DNA of 64,000 bases from the NCBI RefSeq assembly GCF_004000275.1, contig NZ_RCIP01000006.1, positions 124,001 through 188,000 on the forward strand, given 5' to 3'. The translations under genes were made by a program, and so were the position numbers. The DNA is from Saccharospirillum alexandrii (lineage in GTDB: Bacteria > Pseudomonadota > Gammaproteobacteria > Pseudomonadales > Natronospirillaceae). A model generated the notes under the pieces. It was not told where the DNA came from, did no database searches, and was given only the letters and a program-made list of their open reading frames with translations. Positions 14,269-23,322 of this stretch are shown one piece after another. Within the stretch, counting starts at the first letter, position 1; each line of letters starts with the position of its first letter.

Positions 14269-15966
14269 ATGGCGTCCAACGACGTATTGGCAAAACTTGC
14301 ATCGTTGCGCCACCAGTTTCAGCAGCGTTTGCCAAACGAAATTGAGCGCCTCACTGAACTCTGGGAACACTGGATCCAACGCGGCGATGATACAGACCGG
14401 CAAACGTTATTGCGCCAGCTTCATACGTTAAAAGGCAACAGCGGTACCTTTGGTTTCTTGGTATTGAGTGAACGCGCGGCGCAGTTGGAAGCTGCACTGG
14501 ATGCGCGGCAACGACATCAGGCCTCCGCTGTGCGCAGTTACGCCAATCTGCTGGTTGAATTACAAGCCGCCATCGCCCAAGGCAATGCGACCAATGCTTC
14601 CGGGCCTGGTGCACCACCCTCGTTTTCAGGCCCAGAAACCGAGGCCAAAGCCGCAATACACTCAACCAGCGTCCCCGCTCAACGACCGTCGCTGGCCTAC
14701 GTAGCCGAAGAAAACACCACACCGGACCAGGCGCTGCTGAATAACCTGTGCGTTCAGGGTTATGACGTTATCTGCGCTCCACTGTCGAGTAATGCAGAGC
14801 AATTACCGCCTTGGGTATTGCTGGATTTGTCTGAAACACAGGGGTCGGTACGCCGCTTCCTAGCCCCCATTCACCATTGGCTCAAACAGGGCGTGGACGT
14901 CATCGCGCTGATCGATGAACTGGATTTTCAGGCCCAGCTGGCGCTGGTGCGTGCGGGTGTTCGCCATTGCCTGATGCGGCCGGTATCCGTCGACCAGTTG
15001 TTGCGCCTGTTGAAGCCTCGCATGGGGCAGGCACCGGCGTTTCAGGGGCGGGTATTAATGCTCGATGACCAGCATCAGGTCATGCACTACTACCAAACCC
15101 TGCTGGAAGCTTCAGGATTGAACGTACAAACCGAGAGCGACCCGGCGCGGGTGTTCTGGCAGATCGAACAGTTCGACCCGGACCTGCTGTTGCTCGACAT
15201 CAACATGCCCAAAGCCACTGGCCCCGAGGTAGCCCAGGTGTTGCGCCTGCACGAGCGCTTCGCAACCCTGCCGATCCTGTTTCTGACAGCCGATGTCGAT
15301 CAGGCCGCACAGCGTAGCGACCTGCTCAATATCGGCTCGGATGATCTGTTGTATAAAGGCATGGACGAGGCACAACTGGTGCAGCAGGTAACAGCACGCG
15401 CCGAGCGGGCCCGTCAGTTGCGGGACCGGGTCAACCGGGATGCGCTCTCGGGTCTGAACAACCACGGTGCGGTGCAGCGCGCCTCGGAGCAGGCCTTTGC
15501 CCGGTCGCAGCGCCAGCAAACACCAAGCAGTCTGGTGGTATTGGATCTGGACCACTTCAAGGCAGTGAATGATCGTTACGGGCACGATATGGGTGACCAG
15601 GTCATTCGCACCCTGTCGCAGTTGTTGCTGGCCCGGTTTCGCCATACCGATACCGTTGGGCGTTACGGTGGTGAAGAATTCGTCATTTTATTGCCAGATA
15701 CCCCGACCGACCGGGCGAAAGCGCTGACCGATACCATTCGCACCGATATGTCAGCCTTGAGGTTCACCACCCCCGAGGGCAGTTTCACCGTCACTTTCAG
15801 TGCTGGCGTTAGCGACGCCCGGGATCACAGCAGCCACCTGGAACAATTCAAAGCCGCCGATGAGGCGTTGTACCAGGCCAAGCAGAGGGGGCGAAACCAG
15901 GTGGTGATCAGCCCGCCGACGACTGCGCCTGATCCCACAGCTGGCGCACCTGATCGGCCAGGGTAA
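14269..15966 (+). CDS. Hpt / REC / GGDEF diguanylate cyclase
   Basis: 565 residues. An N-terminal histidine phosphotransfer domain (HTLKGNSGTFGF, phospho-His about residue 48) is followed by a degenerate receiver-like segment (about 145-255), a second, canonical receiver (VLMLDDQ; phospho-Asp in LLLLDINMPKA; about 262-385) and a C-terminal GGDEF domain (about 400-555). The active-site signature is GGEEF with an RxxD inhibitory site (RHTDTVGRYGGEEF), so it should make cyclic di-GMP and be product-inhibited. Combining Hpt and REC with GGDEF suggests input from a phosphorelay, possibly the kinase encoded convergently. The 3' end overlaps the convergent response regulator by 59 bases. Confidence 0.88.
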   Translation: MASNDVLAKLASLRHQFQQRLPNEIERLTELWEHWIQRGDDTDRQTLLRQLHTLKGNSGTFGFLVLSERAAQLEAALDARQRHQASAVRSYANLLVELQAAIAQGNATNASGPGAPPSFSGPETEAKAAIHSTSVPAQRPSLAYVAEENTTPDQALLNNLCVQGYDVICAPLSSNAEQLPPWVLLDLSETQGSVRRFLAPIHHWLKQGVDVIALIDELDFQAQLALVRAGVRHCLMRPVSVDQLLRLLKPRMGQAPAFQGRVLMLDDQHQVMHYYQTLLEASGLNVQTESDPARVFWQIEQFDPDLLLLDINMPKATGPEVAQVLRLHERFATLPILFLTADVDQAAQRSDLLNIGSDDLLYKGMDEAQLVQQVTARAERARQLRDRVNRDALSGLNNHGAVQRASEQAFARSQRQQTPSSLVVLDLDHFKAVNDRYGHDMGDQVIRTLSQLLLARFRHTDTVGRYGGEEFVILLPDTPTDRAKALTDTIRTDMSALRFTTPEGSFTVTFSAGVSDARDHSSHLEQFKAADEALYQAKQRGRNQVVISPPTTAPDPTAGAPDRPG

Positions 15967-16300
15967 GCGGGTCGAACGGTTTGGGGATAACGCCGATGGC
16001 ACCCAGTGCCTCATACTCGCTGATCTCGCCGGGCTGGGCCCTGGCGGTCATGAACACGGCGGGTACTTCGCTCATGCCGGGTAGCGTGCGTATCCGGCGC
16101 AGGGTCTCCGGCCCATCCAGGCCCGGCATCATTACATCAAGCAGGATCAAATCGGGGGTGCGCTGCTCAATCGCCGTCAGGCACTCGGCACCCGTGGCAC
16201 ACTGAGTAATATCAAGGCCGCCCACCGTCACCAGCGCCAACTCGGCTATGGCGCGGATATCCGGATCATCCTCCACATGCATCACATGATTCAACGGCAT
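15908..16300 (-). CDS. Single-domain response regulator (CheY-like)
   Basis: 130 residues, one receiver domain and no output domain. Acidic pocket in HVEDDPDIRA, phosphoacceptor Asp in LILLDVMMPGLDG, Thr in AVFMTARAQ and the Lys-Pro of VIPKPFDP. It lies 73 bases downstream of the multi-sensor kinase gene on the same strand and is probably its partner. Its C-terminal codons overlap the end of the diguanylate cyclase gene on the opposite strand. ATG at 16300. Confidence 0.9.
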   Translation of the reverse strand: MPLNHVMHVEDDPDIRAIAELALVTVGGLDITQCATGAECLTAIEQRTPDLILLDVMMPGLDGPETLRRIRTLPGMSEVPAVFMTARAQPGEISEYEALGAIGVIPKPFDPLTLADQVRQLWDQAQSSAG

Positions 16301-16373
16301 GTGCCGGTACCTCTTGATCAGGAAACTGGCTCCAATCTAACAGTTTTTGACCGACATCACACAGATCGCCGCT

Positions 16374-19202
16374 CTACACTCTCACTAAGACCACCCGAAA
16401 CTCGGTCAGCCCCGGGCGCGATTCGAAGCCGATATCACCGCCCATGGTTTGCACAATGCTGTGGCTGATCGCCAGCCCGAGCCCGGTGCCGCCTTTTTGC
16501 CGGTTGTCGCGGTTATCGGCCTGGCTAAAACGCTGAAAAATCTGTGACCTGAACGCCTCCGGAATACCCGGGCCATGGTCACGCACCGTGATGGTGACGG
16601 TGCTGGTGGTCGTTCGCGCATCAATCGTCACGGACCCGCCTTCAGGAGAAAACTTAATGGCGTTGGAGAGCAGGTTGGCCATTATCTGTTCGAAGCGGTG
16701 CGCATCCACCTTCACGCTAACCGGTGGCACCTCGCCGACCACCACTGCAACGCGATGCAAATGCGCATAGCCCGCTATGTTGTCGGCCGTGGTGGCAAGC
16801 AATGGCTGCAAGGCATGAGGCTTCATATCGAACGGCATGCGCCCGGTAATGAGTTTATCCATATCCAGCAAGTCGTTTACCAGCAAGATCAGCCGGTCGG
16901 TGTTTTTCAGGGCAACGCTCACCATCTTACTAGCGGCGGCCGGAACCTCGCCCAAATGCCCGGCTGCCAGTAATTTCAATGACCCGGAAATGGACGTCAG
17001 CGGTGTGCGCAGTTCGTGGCTGACGGTCGACACCAGCTCGCTTTTTAGCCGCTCTATGCGGCGCCGGTCACTGATGTCTTCGTACACCGTCCACAGCAGG
17101 CGGCTGCCATCCGCGTCCGATACTTTCAGGCCGATGACATTAGCCGGGTACTGGTGACCCCCACGGTGTTTGACCTGTACCTCAACCGGGCCGATCTGGT
17201 CTTTTTCAGCGGATTCACGAATGCCCTCTTTATCGATCTGGTGGCTCAAACCAGGCGAGAGTTCACGTTTGGTCATGGACAGCAAGGTATCGCGGTCGTA
17301 GCCACTTTGCTCCACCAGCGCATCGTTAACCGCAATAAACCGGCCGCTGGACAGGTCTGTCAGTGCAATACCCAGCGGGGACAATTCAAACAACACCCGA
17401 AGCCGGGCTTCGCGCTGCTGCAATAAGCGCTGGTCCTGATCACGCCCAAGAACCGACTCGATCCAGCGGCCGAGCAACCGTACAAACGCCAGATTCGATT
17501 CATCAATCGATTTTTCCAGCGGTGCTGAAGATGAAAAGTTCAACGTACCATAGACCTGGCCATTCACCGTCAATCTGATACCCACATAGGTCTCGACACC
17601 AAATAGGTCATAGCAGGGGTGCTGCTGATACGTGGAACCGGCGACGGCCTGGATAATCAGTTCATCGCTGCGCTCAAGAATCAAACTGCAAAAGGTATCC
17701 CCCAACGCAAAAACATCACCGGGGGCTAATGCCACGCCTTCAGGAGCATGGCAAAAACGTACCTTGTATTCATCGTGATCAATCTGGCTGATGATGCCCA
17801 GCTCCAGCCCCAGGTGTTCACTGCCCAATGCCAGTGCCCGGTTAAGCCGTTCGTTCAAGTGAATACTGTCATCGGTCGCCAGATCATTCAGCACCTTCAA
17901 AAACTGCAACTGGCCGCGCAGGCTCTGCTTGCTGTGCGTTTCGTCGGTTACATCGATGCTCAGGCCGACCAATCCGGTAATATCACCGGTTGAATCACGC
18001 AACGGTATTTTGGACACCCGGTACCACAAAGGGCGTCCGTCCTGATCCGCTCCTTCGCTTTCGAGCAGTGAAATCGTTTCTCCCTGCTCAAGCACCGGCC
18101 GCTCTTGCTCGTCAGCCCGTTCGGCCAAATACCCGGCATACAGATCACGGTCATGCTTACCCAAAATGTCTGCCTCACTGGCCAGCCCCAGGTGATCCAG
18201 CTCAGCTCGATTGGCCAATATCTTTCGACCACTGCGATCCTTCACGTAAATGTTCATCGGAATGTTGTCGATGATGGTGCGCAGCAATCGCTCCCGACTT
18301 TGCAAGGCCTGGTTGGATTGCAAGCGTTTGAACTCGCTTTCTTTTAAATCGCTGATGTCCAAATGCGTTCCCATTACCCATTCGGGTCGCCCATCATCCA
18401 TCCAACTGACGACTTTCCCCCGGTCCAACACCCAGACCCAGTGCCCGAGTTTGTGCTTCATACGGCAAACCAGTTCATATACCGGTGTTTCGCCATTGAA
18501 GTGTGCATTCAGCAATGCTTCTGACGAAGCCAGATCTTCAGGATGCGCAAGCGATTGCCAGGTATTAATGGACACCGGCTCCAATTCCGCTAGCCGATAC
18601 CCGACGATATCGGCCCAGCGCTCATTGAAGACTGTGGCTCCGGTTTGAACGTTCCATTCCCAGAGGCCCGCCTGGGTCCCCTCGGTGAGCGCCCGCAAAT
18701 ACACCCGGTCCGGATTCTCTCGTCGTTGCAGCTCAACCTCGGCCAACTCAGCCAGGTCCGCAAGAACCGTACGCTCGTTGTCGGTGAGTGTGCGGGGTGA
18801 CGAATCAATCAGGCAAAGGGTTCCCAGAGCAGATCCGTCACGCGCTCGCAATGGCATGCCCGCGTAAAAACGAATTTTCGGTTCACCGGCTACCAGTGGG
18901 TTGTCTGCAAAGCGATTGTCCAGAAGCGCATCCGGGATCTCGAACAACGCTTTGCCCAGAATGGCGTGACCGCAGAATGATATCGAGCGAGGGGTTTCAG
19001 TCGCCTCGAGCCCCTGGCGCGACTTGAACCATTGGCGGTTGGCGTCCACCAGGCTGATCAGCACTGTCTGGACGCCGAGCGCGTTTCGGGCCAGCCGGGT
19101 GATTCGGTCGAACTCCACCTCAGCAGGTGTATCCAGAATATCCAGATTGCCCAGGGCTCGCAGGCGCTGGCGTTCGTTGTCGGGGATCGGTGGTTCTTGC
19201 AT
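16374..19202 (-). CDS. GAF/PAS multi-sensor histidine kinase
   Basis: 942 residues, cytoplasmic (no membrane helices seen). Order: GAF (about 25-160), PAS (165-295), PAS (305-425), GAF (440-580), PAS (590-705), HisKA with phospho-His in VSTVSHELRTPLTS (about 715), and HATPase (820-940; N-box ANLLSNAIKFSPEGG, GTGLGLAI). Three PAS and two GAF domains point to redox, light or small-ligand sensing. There is no receiver domain; the downstream CheY-like protein and the convergent Hpt-REC-GGDEF protein are candidate phosphorelay partners. ATG at 19202 chosen over a TTG one codon earlier. Confidence 0.9.
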   Translation of the reverse strand: MQEPPIPDNERQRLRALGNLDILDTPAEVEFDRITRLARNALGVQTVLISLVDANRQWFKSRQGLEATETPRSISFCGHAILGKALFEIPDALLDNRFADNPLVAGEPKIRFYAGMPLRARDGSALGTLCLIDSSPRTLTDNERTVLADLAELAEVELQRRENPDRVYLRALTEGTQAGLWEWNVQTGATVFNERWADIVGYRLAELEPVSINTWQSLAHPEDLASSEALLNAHFNGETPVYELVCRMKHKLGHWVWVLDRGKVVSWMDDGRPEWVMGTHLDISDLKESEFKRLQSNQALQSRERLLRTIIDNIPMNIYVKDRSGRKILANRAELDHLGLASEADILGKHDRDLYAGYLAERADEQERPVLEQGETISLLESEGADQDGRPLWYRVSKIPLRDSTGDITGLVGLSIDVTDETHSKQSLRGQLQFLKVLNDLATDDSIHLNERLNRALALGSEHLGLELGIISQIDHDEYKVRFCHAPEGVALAPGDVFALGDTFCSLILERSDELIIQAVAGSTYQQHPCYDLFGVETYVGIRLTVNGQVYGTLNFSSSAPLEKSIDESNLAFVRLLGRWIESVLGRDQDQRLLQQREARLRVLFELSPLGIALTDLSSGRFIAVNDALVEQSGYDRDTLLSMTKRELSPGLSHQIDKEGIRESAEKDQIGPVEVQVKHRGGHQYPANVIGLKVSDADGSRLLWTVYEDISDRRRIERLKSELVSTVSHELRTPLTSISGSLKLLAAGHLGEVPAAASKMVSVALKNTDRLILLVNDLLDMDKLITGRMPFDMKPHALQPLLATTADNIAGYAHLHRVAVVVGEVPPVSVKVDAHRFEQIMANLLSNAIKFSPEGGSVTIDARTTTSTVTITVRDHGPGIPEAFRSQIFQRFSQADNRDNRQKGGTGLGLAISHSIVQTMGGDIGFESRPGLTEFRVVLVRV

Positions 19203-19291
19203 CAATACCGTCGTCGTCTCGGGTTATTGCTGTGCAGTCTAGCACTGCACAGCAGGGTCTGTGACGGTATTGATGCGGACAGGCGTTTCGG

Positions 19292-20353
19292 TTACTCGAC
19301 CGATTGCAACCGCTCTCGGGCCATGGTGTCGGCCAGGTCGCTGGTGGCGATGTTCTCGCGGGCAGAGCGTTCGAACAACGCCATCAGAGTGTCGTAAATA
19401 CCTTCGATGTGTTCGCTCACGGTGTCGGTGTTGTAGTTGCCCTGCTTCTCATAACACACATCGATGATGCCCCCGGCGTTGATCACATAGTCCGGTGCGT
19501 AGCAGACGCCCCTGGCGTGCACCAACCGGCCGGTACCGGCGGTATCGAGCTGGTTGTTGGCGGAGCCGGCAATGATGCTCGCTTGTAGGTGTTCCAACGC
19601 GTGTGGGTTCACCGTAGCACCGAGTGCACAGGGTGCGAAAATATCCATCGGCTGACGATAAATATCGTCCAGCCCAACCGCTTTGGCATCCAGCTCCTTT
19701 ACAGCGCGCTGCACCGCTTCGGTGTTGATATCCGTCACCACCAGGTGGGCACCGGCTTCGGCCAGCATCTCCGCCAAACGATAGCCCACATTGCCCAGGC
19801 CCTGAATGCCCACGGTCAGGCCGTTCAGATCGTCCCGCTGCAGACGGTGCTTAACCGCCGCCTGGATACCCAGAAAACAGCCGTAGGCGGTCGCCGGTGA
19901 AGGGTCCCCGGATTTGGTGTGGCCTTCGAGGGTTTGTTTGTCGTCACAGCCCGAGACGTGGGCGGTTACTTCACGCACGATCTTCATATCGGCCACCGAC
20001 GTGCCCGAGTCTTCCGCAGCGATATACAGGCCACCCAGGCGCTCCAGAAAGCGGCCAAAGGCACGCATTTGCGCCGGTGTTTTCTGGGTTTTCGGGTCGC
20101 CGATAATGACGGACTTGCCACCGCCCAATGGCAGCCGTGCCAGGGCGCTTTTGTAGGTCATGCCGCGCGACAGGCGCAGCACATCGGTCAGGGCATCGGC
20201 ATCGTTCTGGTAGGGGTAATAGCGTGTGCCACCCATGGCCGGGCCGAGATGGGTGTTGTGAATGGCGATAATGGCACGCAGGCCGGAGTCGGGGTCGCAG
20301 ACGTAGCTGACGTGTTCGTGCTGGTCGAACTCGACATGATCAAACAGGCTCAT
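19292..20353 (-). CDS. Leucine dehydrogenase-type amino acid dehydrogenase (Glu/Leu/Phe/Val family)
   Basis: 353 residues, typical for leucine/valine/phenylalanine dehydrogenases. The substrate part contains [12 protein letters not shown] and the catalytic Lys segment [13 protein letters not shown]; the Rossmann part starts [20 protein letters not shown] (NAD-binding). It deaminates a branched or aromatic amino acid to the 2-oxo acid and ammonia. The side-chain specificity cannot be fixed here. ATG at 20353 with AAGGA upstream; runs alone, with the terminator of the Spy operon upstream. Confidence 0.88.
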   Translation of the reverse strand: MSLFDHVEFDQHEHVSYVCDPDSGLRAIIAIHNTHLGPAMGGTRYYPYQNDADALTDVLRLSRGMTYKSALARLPLGGGKSVIIGDPKTQKTPAQMRAFGRFLERLGGLYIAAEDSGTSVADMKIVREVTAHVSGCDDKQTLEGHTKSGDPSPATAYGCFLGIQAAVKHRLQRDDLNGLTVGIQGLGNVGYRLAEMLAEAGAHLVVTDINTEAVQRAVKELDAKAVGLDDIYRQPMDIFAPCALGATVNPHALEHLQASIIAGSANNQLDTAGTGRLVHARGVCYAPDYVINAGGIIDVCYEKQGNYNTDTVSEHIEGIYDTLMALFERSARENIATSDLADTMARERLQSVE

Positions 20354-20481
20354 GACGATGATCCTTTTTGTTGGGTAAGTGCCGGGGTCACCGGTACTGA
20401 TGAGTGGCGTTAGCCATATCGGCCCTTGTGAGGCCTTGGGGGTAACCTTAATTCGTCAGCCGGGTTTGTCCAGTGTTAATG

Positions 20482-20504
20482 AAAAAAGCCCGCACTGGGC
20501 GGGC
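20482..20504 (-). terminator. Rho-independent terminator of the Spy-like gene
   Basis: On the minus strand GCCCGC-CCAGT-GCGGGC is followed by six T. It lies about 27 bases after the stop of the Spy-like gene and before the dehydrogenase start. Confidence 0.85.
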
Positions 20505-20530
20505 AAAGGAACCTTGAATGGGCGGTTTAG

Positions 20531-20992
20531 CTACTGGGCATCGGGGGATTGCTCAGCGGGCGTGTAGCGGCCGCCCCGGTGGCTGCCGTGCATACCTTTT
20601 CCACCCCTGGGCTGGTGGGCTTCGAGGTAGGTGATCAGCCCTTCAACCTGGTCAGCCTGCAATACCGTGCCCAGTTCATCGGTCAGGGCGGTACGGGCAG
20701 CGTCGCGGAACGCCTGGCGCTCTTCTGCCGTCGGGCGGTCAGCACCGCTGTCGCGTTGCTCCCGGTGCTGCTCACGCCGCTCTGCCATCTGGGTGGTCAT
20801 AATGTCCACCACCTCTGCGCGCTGGGCATCGGTCAGATTCAACTGAGTAAAGATGTAGTCGAACCGGTCGGTCATGCGGTTCTGGCTCATGACATCGTGT
20901 GCGTATACGGCACTGGCACTGCCTGCCAGGGCGACGACAACGCCGACGGCGATCAGCGCTTGGCGCGGGGTGGTCGAGAAAAAGGATTTCAT
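20531..20992 (-). CDS. Spy/CpxP-like periplasmic LTXXQ protein
   Basis: 153 residues from the ATG at 20992 (GGAG eight bases upstream). Signal peptide MKSFFSTTPRQALIAVGVVV to about Ala-His-Asp, then an all-helical periplasmic domain with the LTxxQ-type repeat (QLNLTDAQRAEVVDI) and a second diverged copy near QADQVEGLI. The C-terminus is Gly- and His-rich (GKGMHGSHRGGRY). The family includes Spy and CpxP, chaperone or metal-related sensors of envelope stress. It lies 108 bases downstream of the response regulator of the adjacent two-component system and is probably its target or feedback component. Confidence 0.85.
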   Translation of the reverse strand: MKSFFSTTPRQALIAVGVVVALAGSASAVYAHDVMSQNRMTDRFDYIFTQLNLTDAQRAEVVDIMTTQMAERREQHREQRDSGADRPTAEERQAFRDAARTALTDELGTVLQADQVEGLITYLEAHQPRGGKGMHGSHRGGRYTPAEQSPDAQ

Positions 20993-21100
20993 GGTCTGGT
21001 TCTCCGTTAAGTGGGCCCTCTGACCCGGTGAAAACCAGTATCGGCTGCCACTTCGCAGAAAGTGTGGAGCCACCATGGATGACGGATTCTTTGCAATGGC

Positions 21101-21769
21101 TTATTCGAATTTGTACCCGGCGCCATACACCGAGCGCACAAATTCCTGATCGGGCGCCAGGGTCGAGAGTTTGCGGCGCAGGTTTTTGATGTGGCTGTCG
21201 ATGGTACGGTCGCTGACCAGCCGACGGTCGGGGTAGATGTCGTCCATCAGCTGGTCGCGAGTAAAAATGCGGCCGGGTTGCTTCATTAATAATTGCAGCA
21301 GGCGCATTTCGATGGCGGTGAGTTCGGTATCCCGGTCGCCAAAGCGGGCGCGGTTGCTGTTTTCAGCCAACTGCAACTGTGGCTCCGGCGCGCTATCGGG
21401 CACTTGGTGCGTGCGGCGCAGCACAGCCTTTACCCGGGCCACGACTTCACGCGGGCTGAACGGTTTGCAGATGTAGTCGTCTGCGCCGAGTTCCAGGCCC
21501 AGCAACCGGTCGATTTCCTCGACGCGGGCCGTGGTCATGATAATCGGGGTTTGTTGCGTGCTGCGTATGGCCCGGCACAGGCTGAGCCCGTCGGTGCCAG
21601 GAAGCATAAGGTCGAGCAGTATCAGGTCGGGCGTTTCCCGGCTTAGCCAGTCCAGAACGCCATCGCCCCGGTCGAGCAGGCTGACGCTGTAGCCGTCGCG
21701 CATCAGGTAGTCGCGCAGTACCGTTGCCAGTTTGGTTTCGTCTTCAACAATAAGAATGTGACCGCTCAT
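21101..21769 (-). CDS. OmpR-family response regulator, BaeR/CpxR-like
   Basis: 222 residues: receiver domain (IVEDETKLATVLRDYL, phospho-Asp in LILLDLMLPGTDGL, Lys in ICKPFSPREVVARVKA) and a winged-helix DNA-binding domain (LTAIEMRLLQLLMKQPGRIF, ending VRSVYGAGYKFE). It overlaps the kinase gene by four bases (ATGA), so translation is coupled. With the Spy-like gene downstream the likely role is envelope-stress response. Confidence 0.93.
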   Translation of the reverse strand: MSGHILIVEDETKLATVLRDYLMRDGYSVSLLDRGDGVLDWLSRETPDLILLDLMLPGTDGLSLCRAIRSTQQTPIIMTTARVEEIDRLLGLELGADDYICKPFSPREVVARVKAVLRRTHQVPDSAPEPQLQLAENSNRARFGDRDTELTAIEMRLLQLLMKQPGRIFTRDQLMDDIYPDRRLVSDRTIDSHIKNLRRKLSTLAPDQEFVRSVYGAGYKFE

Positions 21770-23175
21770 CGGGCGGGACTCCCTGAGTCTGGTTGATCGG
21801 AAGGGTGAGGAAAGAAGACCGAAACCACCAAACCTCCCAGCGGGGAATGCATGGCGGTCACCTGGCCCTGGTGGGCCTCGGCAATGCTGCGCACAATAGA
21901 CAGGCCGAGGCCCGAACCACCGCTGGCGCGGCTGCGTGACGCTTCAACGCGATACAACCGATCGAACAACAGCGCCAGCGCATCGTCCGGAACGCCGGGG
22001 GATGAATCGGACCAGCGTACAGTGATACCAGCGTCGCTGCGCTGAACCTCGGCCTCTACCCGGCCCGGTTTGTTGGCACTGCCATCGGTATAGCGCAGGC
22101 TGTTTTGCATCAGGTTGCTGAACAGCTGCATCAGCCGGTTCGGGTCGCCGGTCATCGTTACCGGCGCGGCAGGTGCCTTGAGTGCCCAGTCGAGGTGCTT
22201 GCGGGCCAGCTCCAGATCGAAGTGGCCGTGAACGGTGTTCAGCACCTCGAGCAGGTCGATCTCGGTTGGCTGGTAGGCCAGGGTGCCAGAATCCCCCAGC
22301 GACAAATCATGCAGGTCGTTTACCAGCCCGCCCAGACGCTGAATTTCCTGAAACAGTGACGCCAGGGTGTCGGGGTCTGGCTGGCGGATGCCATCGAGCA
22401 GGGCTTCAATTTCTGCCTTTAGCACGGCGATGGGTGTGCGCAGTTCGTGGGCGATGTCGACGATCCAGCGCTGGCGTGCCTGCTGATTGCGTTGCAGGGT
22501 TTCAGCCAGCGCGTTGAAATCCCGCGCCAGGTCGGACAGTTCATCGTTGCCGCGCACGGCCAGGCGCTGCTGCATGTCTTCGCTGCCCAGGTCGCCGCTG
22601 GCCAGTCGATGAAAGGCCGTCTTCAGATCGGCAATGGGGCGCAGCAGTCGCGCGGCGAAGGGGATGGCCAGGGCTGCCGACACCAGCAGGGTGATCAGCG
22701 CTATCCAGCGCAACTGGCGCCGCTGCTGGCTGGCGAACAACCGGTCGAATTCAGCGCCCAGACGCACCGCTTGCGGCACGCCCAGCGAGCCGACGGTCTC
22801 GCCATTGAGTTCAATGGGCAACCAATAGGCGCGCCGCTGCAGCCTGGGATCGCCAATCAGCAGTGTATTGTTGGCATCACTCAGCAGAACCGGCTCCCGA
22901 CGCTGATCGCGCGGCGAACGCCCGGGTGTGGCGTTGCTCACCAGCCGATAGAAACGCATGGGCTCACGCTGCACCCACGCCCAACTGCCCTGTTCTGCGT
23001 ATATATCCGACAGCGCCGACAGCAAAGGCGCCAGCCGGCGGCTTTGCACCTGCTCAAGATACGCCTCGAAACCGGCGTCGAAGGCGCGGTTGTTGGTGAT
23101 CACAATGGCACTCGCCACCAGCGCGTTGGCGAGCAGGATAATGAGAAACAACTTGTATCGAAGACTGATGCGCAT
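21766..23175 (-). CDS. Sensor histidine kinase, BaeS-like
   Basis: 469 residues from ATG at 23175 (an upstream in-frame ATG 18 codons earlier is less likely). TM1 (LFLIILLANALVASAIVI), a periplasmic sensor of about 140 residues, TM2 (WIALITLLVSAALAIPFA), HAMP, HisKA with phospho-His in VDIAHELRTPIAV, and HATPase (LFSNLMQNSLRYTDG, GSGLGLSIV). First gene of the kinase-regulator-Spy operon, divergent from chrA with about 145 bases between. Confidence 0.92.
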   Translation of the reverse strand: MRISLRYKLFLIILLANALVASAIVITNNRAFDAGFEAYLEQVQSRRLAPLLSALSDIYAEQGSWAWVQREPMRFYRLVSNATPGRSPRDQRREPVLLSDANNTLLIGDPRLQRRAYWLPIELNGETVGSLGVPQAVRLGAEFDRLFASQQRRQLRWIALITLLVSAALAIPFAARLLRPIADLKTAFHRLASGDLGSEDMQQRLAVRGNDELSDLARDFNALAETLQRNQQARQRWIVDIAHELRTPIAVLKAEIEALLDGIRQPDPDTLASLFQEIQRLGGLVNDLHDLSLGDSGTLAYQPTEIDLLEVLNTVHGHFDLELARKHLDWALKAPAAPVTMTGDPNRLMQLFSNLMQNSLRYTDGSANKPGRVEAEVQRSDAGITVRWSDSSPGVPDDALALLFDRLYRVEASRSRASGGSGLGLSIVRSIAEAHQGQVTAMHSPLGGLVVSVFFPHPSDQPDSGSPAR

Positions 23176-23322
23176 GGGTGTCCGCCATGAGGTGATGCTA
23201 CCGATTCTAGCAGCGCAATGTGCAGCCACTATGCATTGGCATTGGGGCGGGCTGTCTTGGAACTGTCATGGTAGCGCCATAAACTGTTCATCAAAACCTA
23301 GCCACTGAACAGGGGCGCCACC

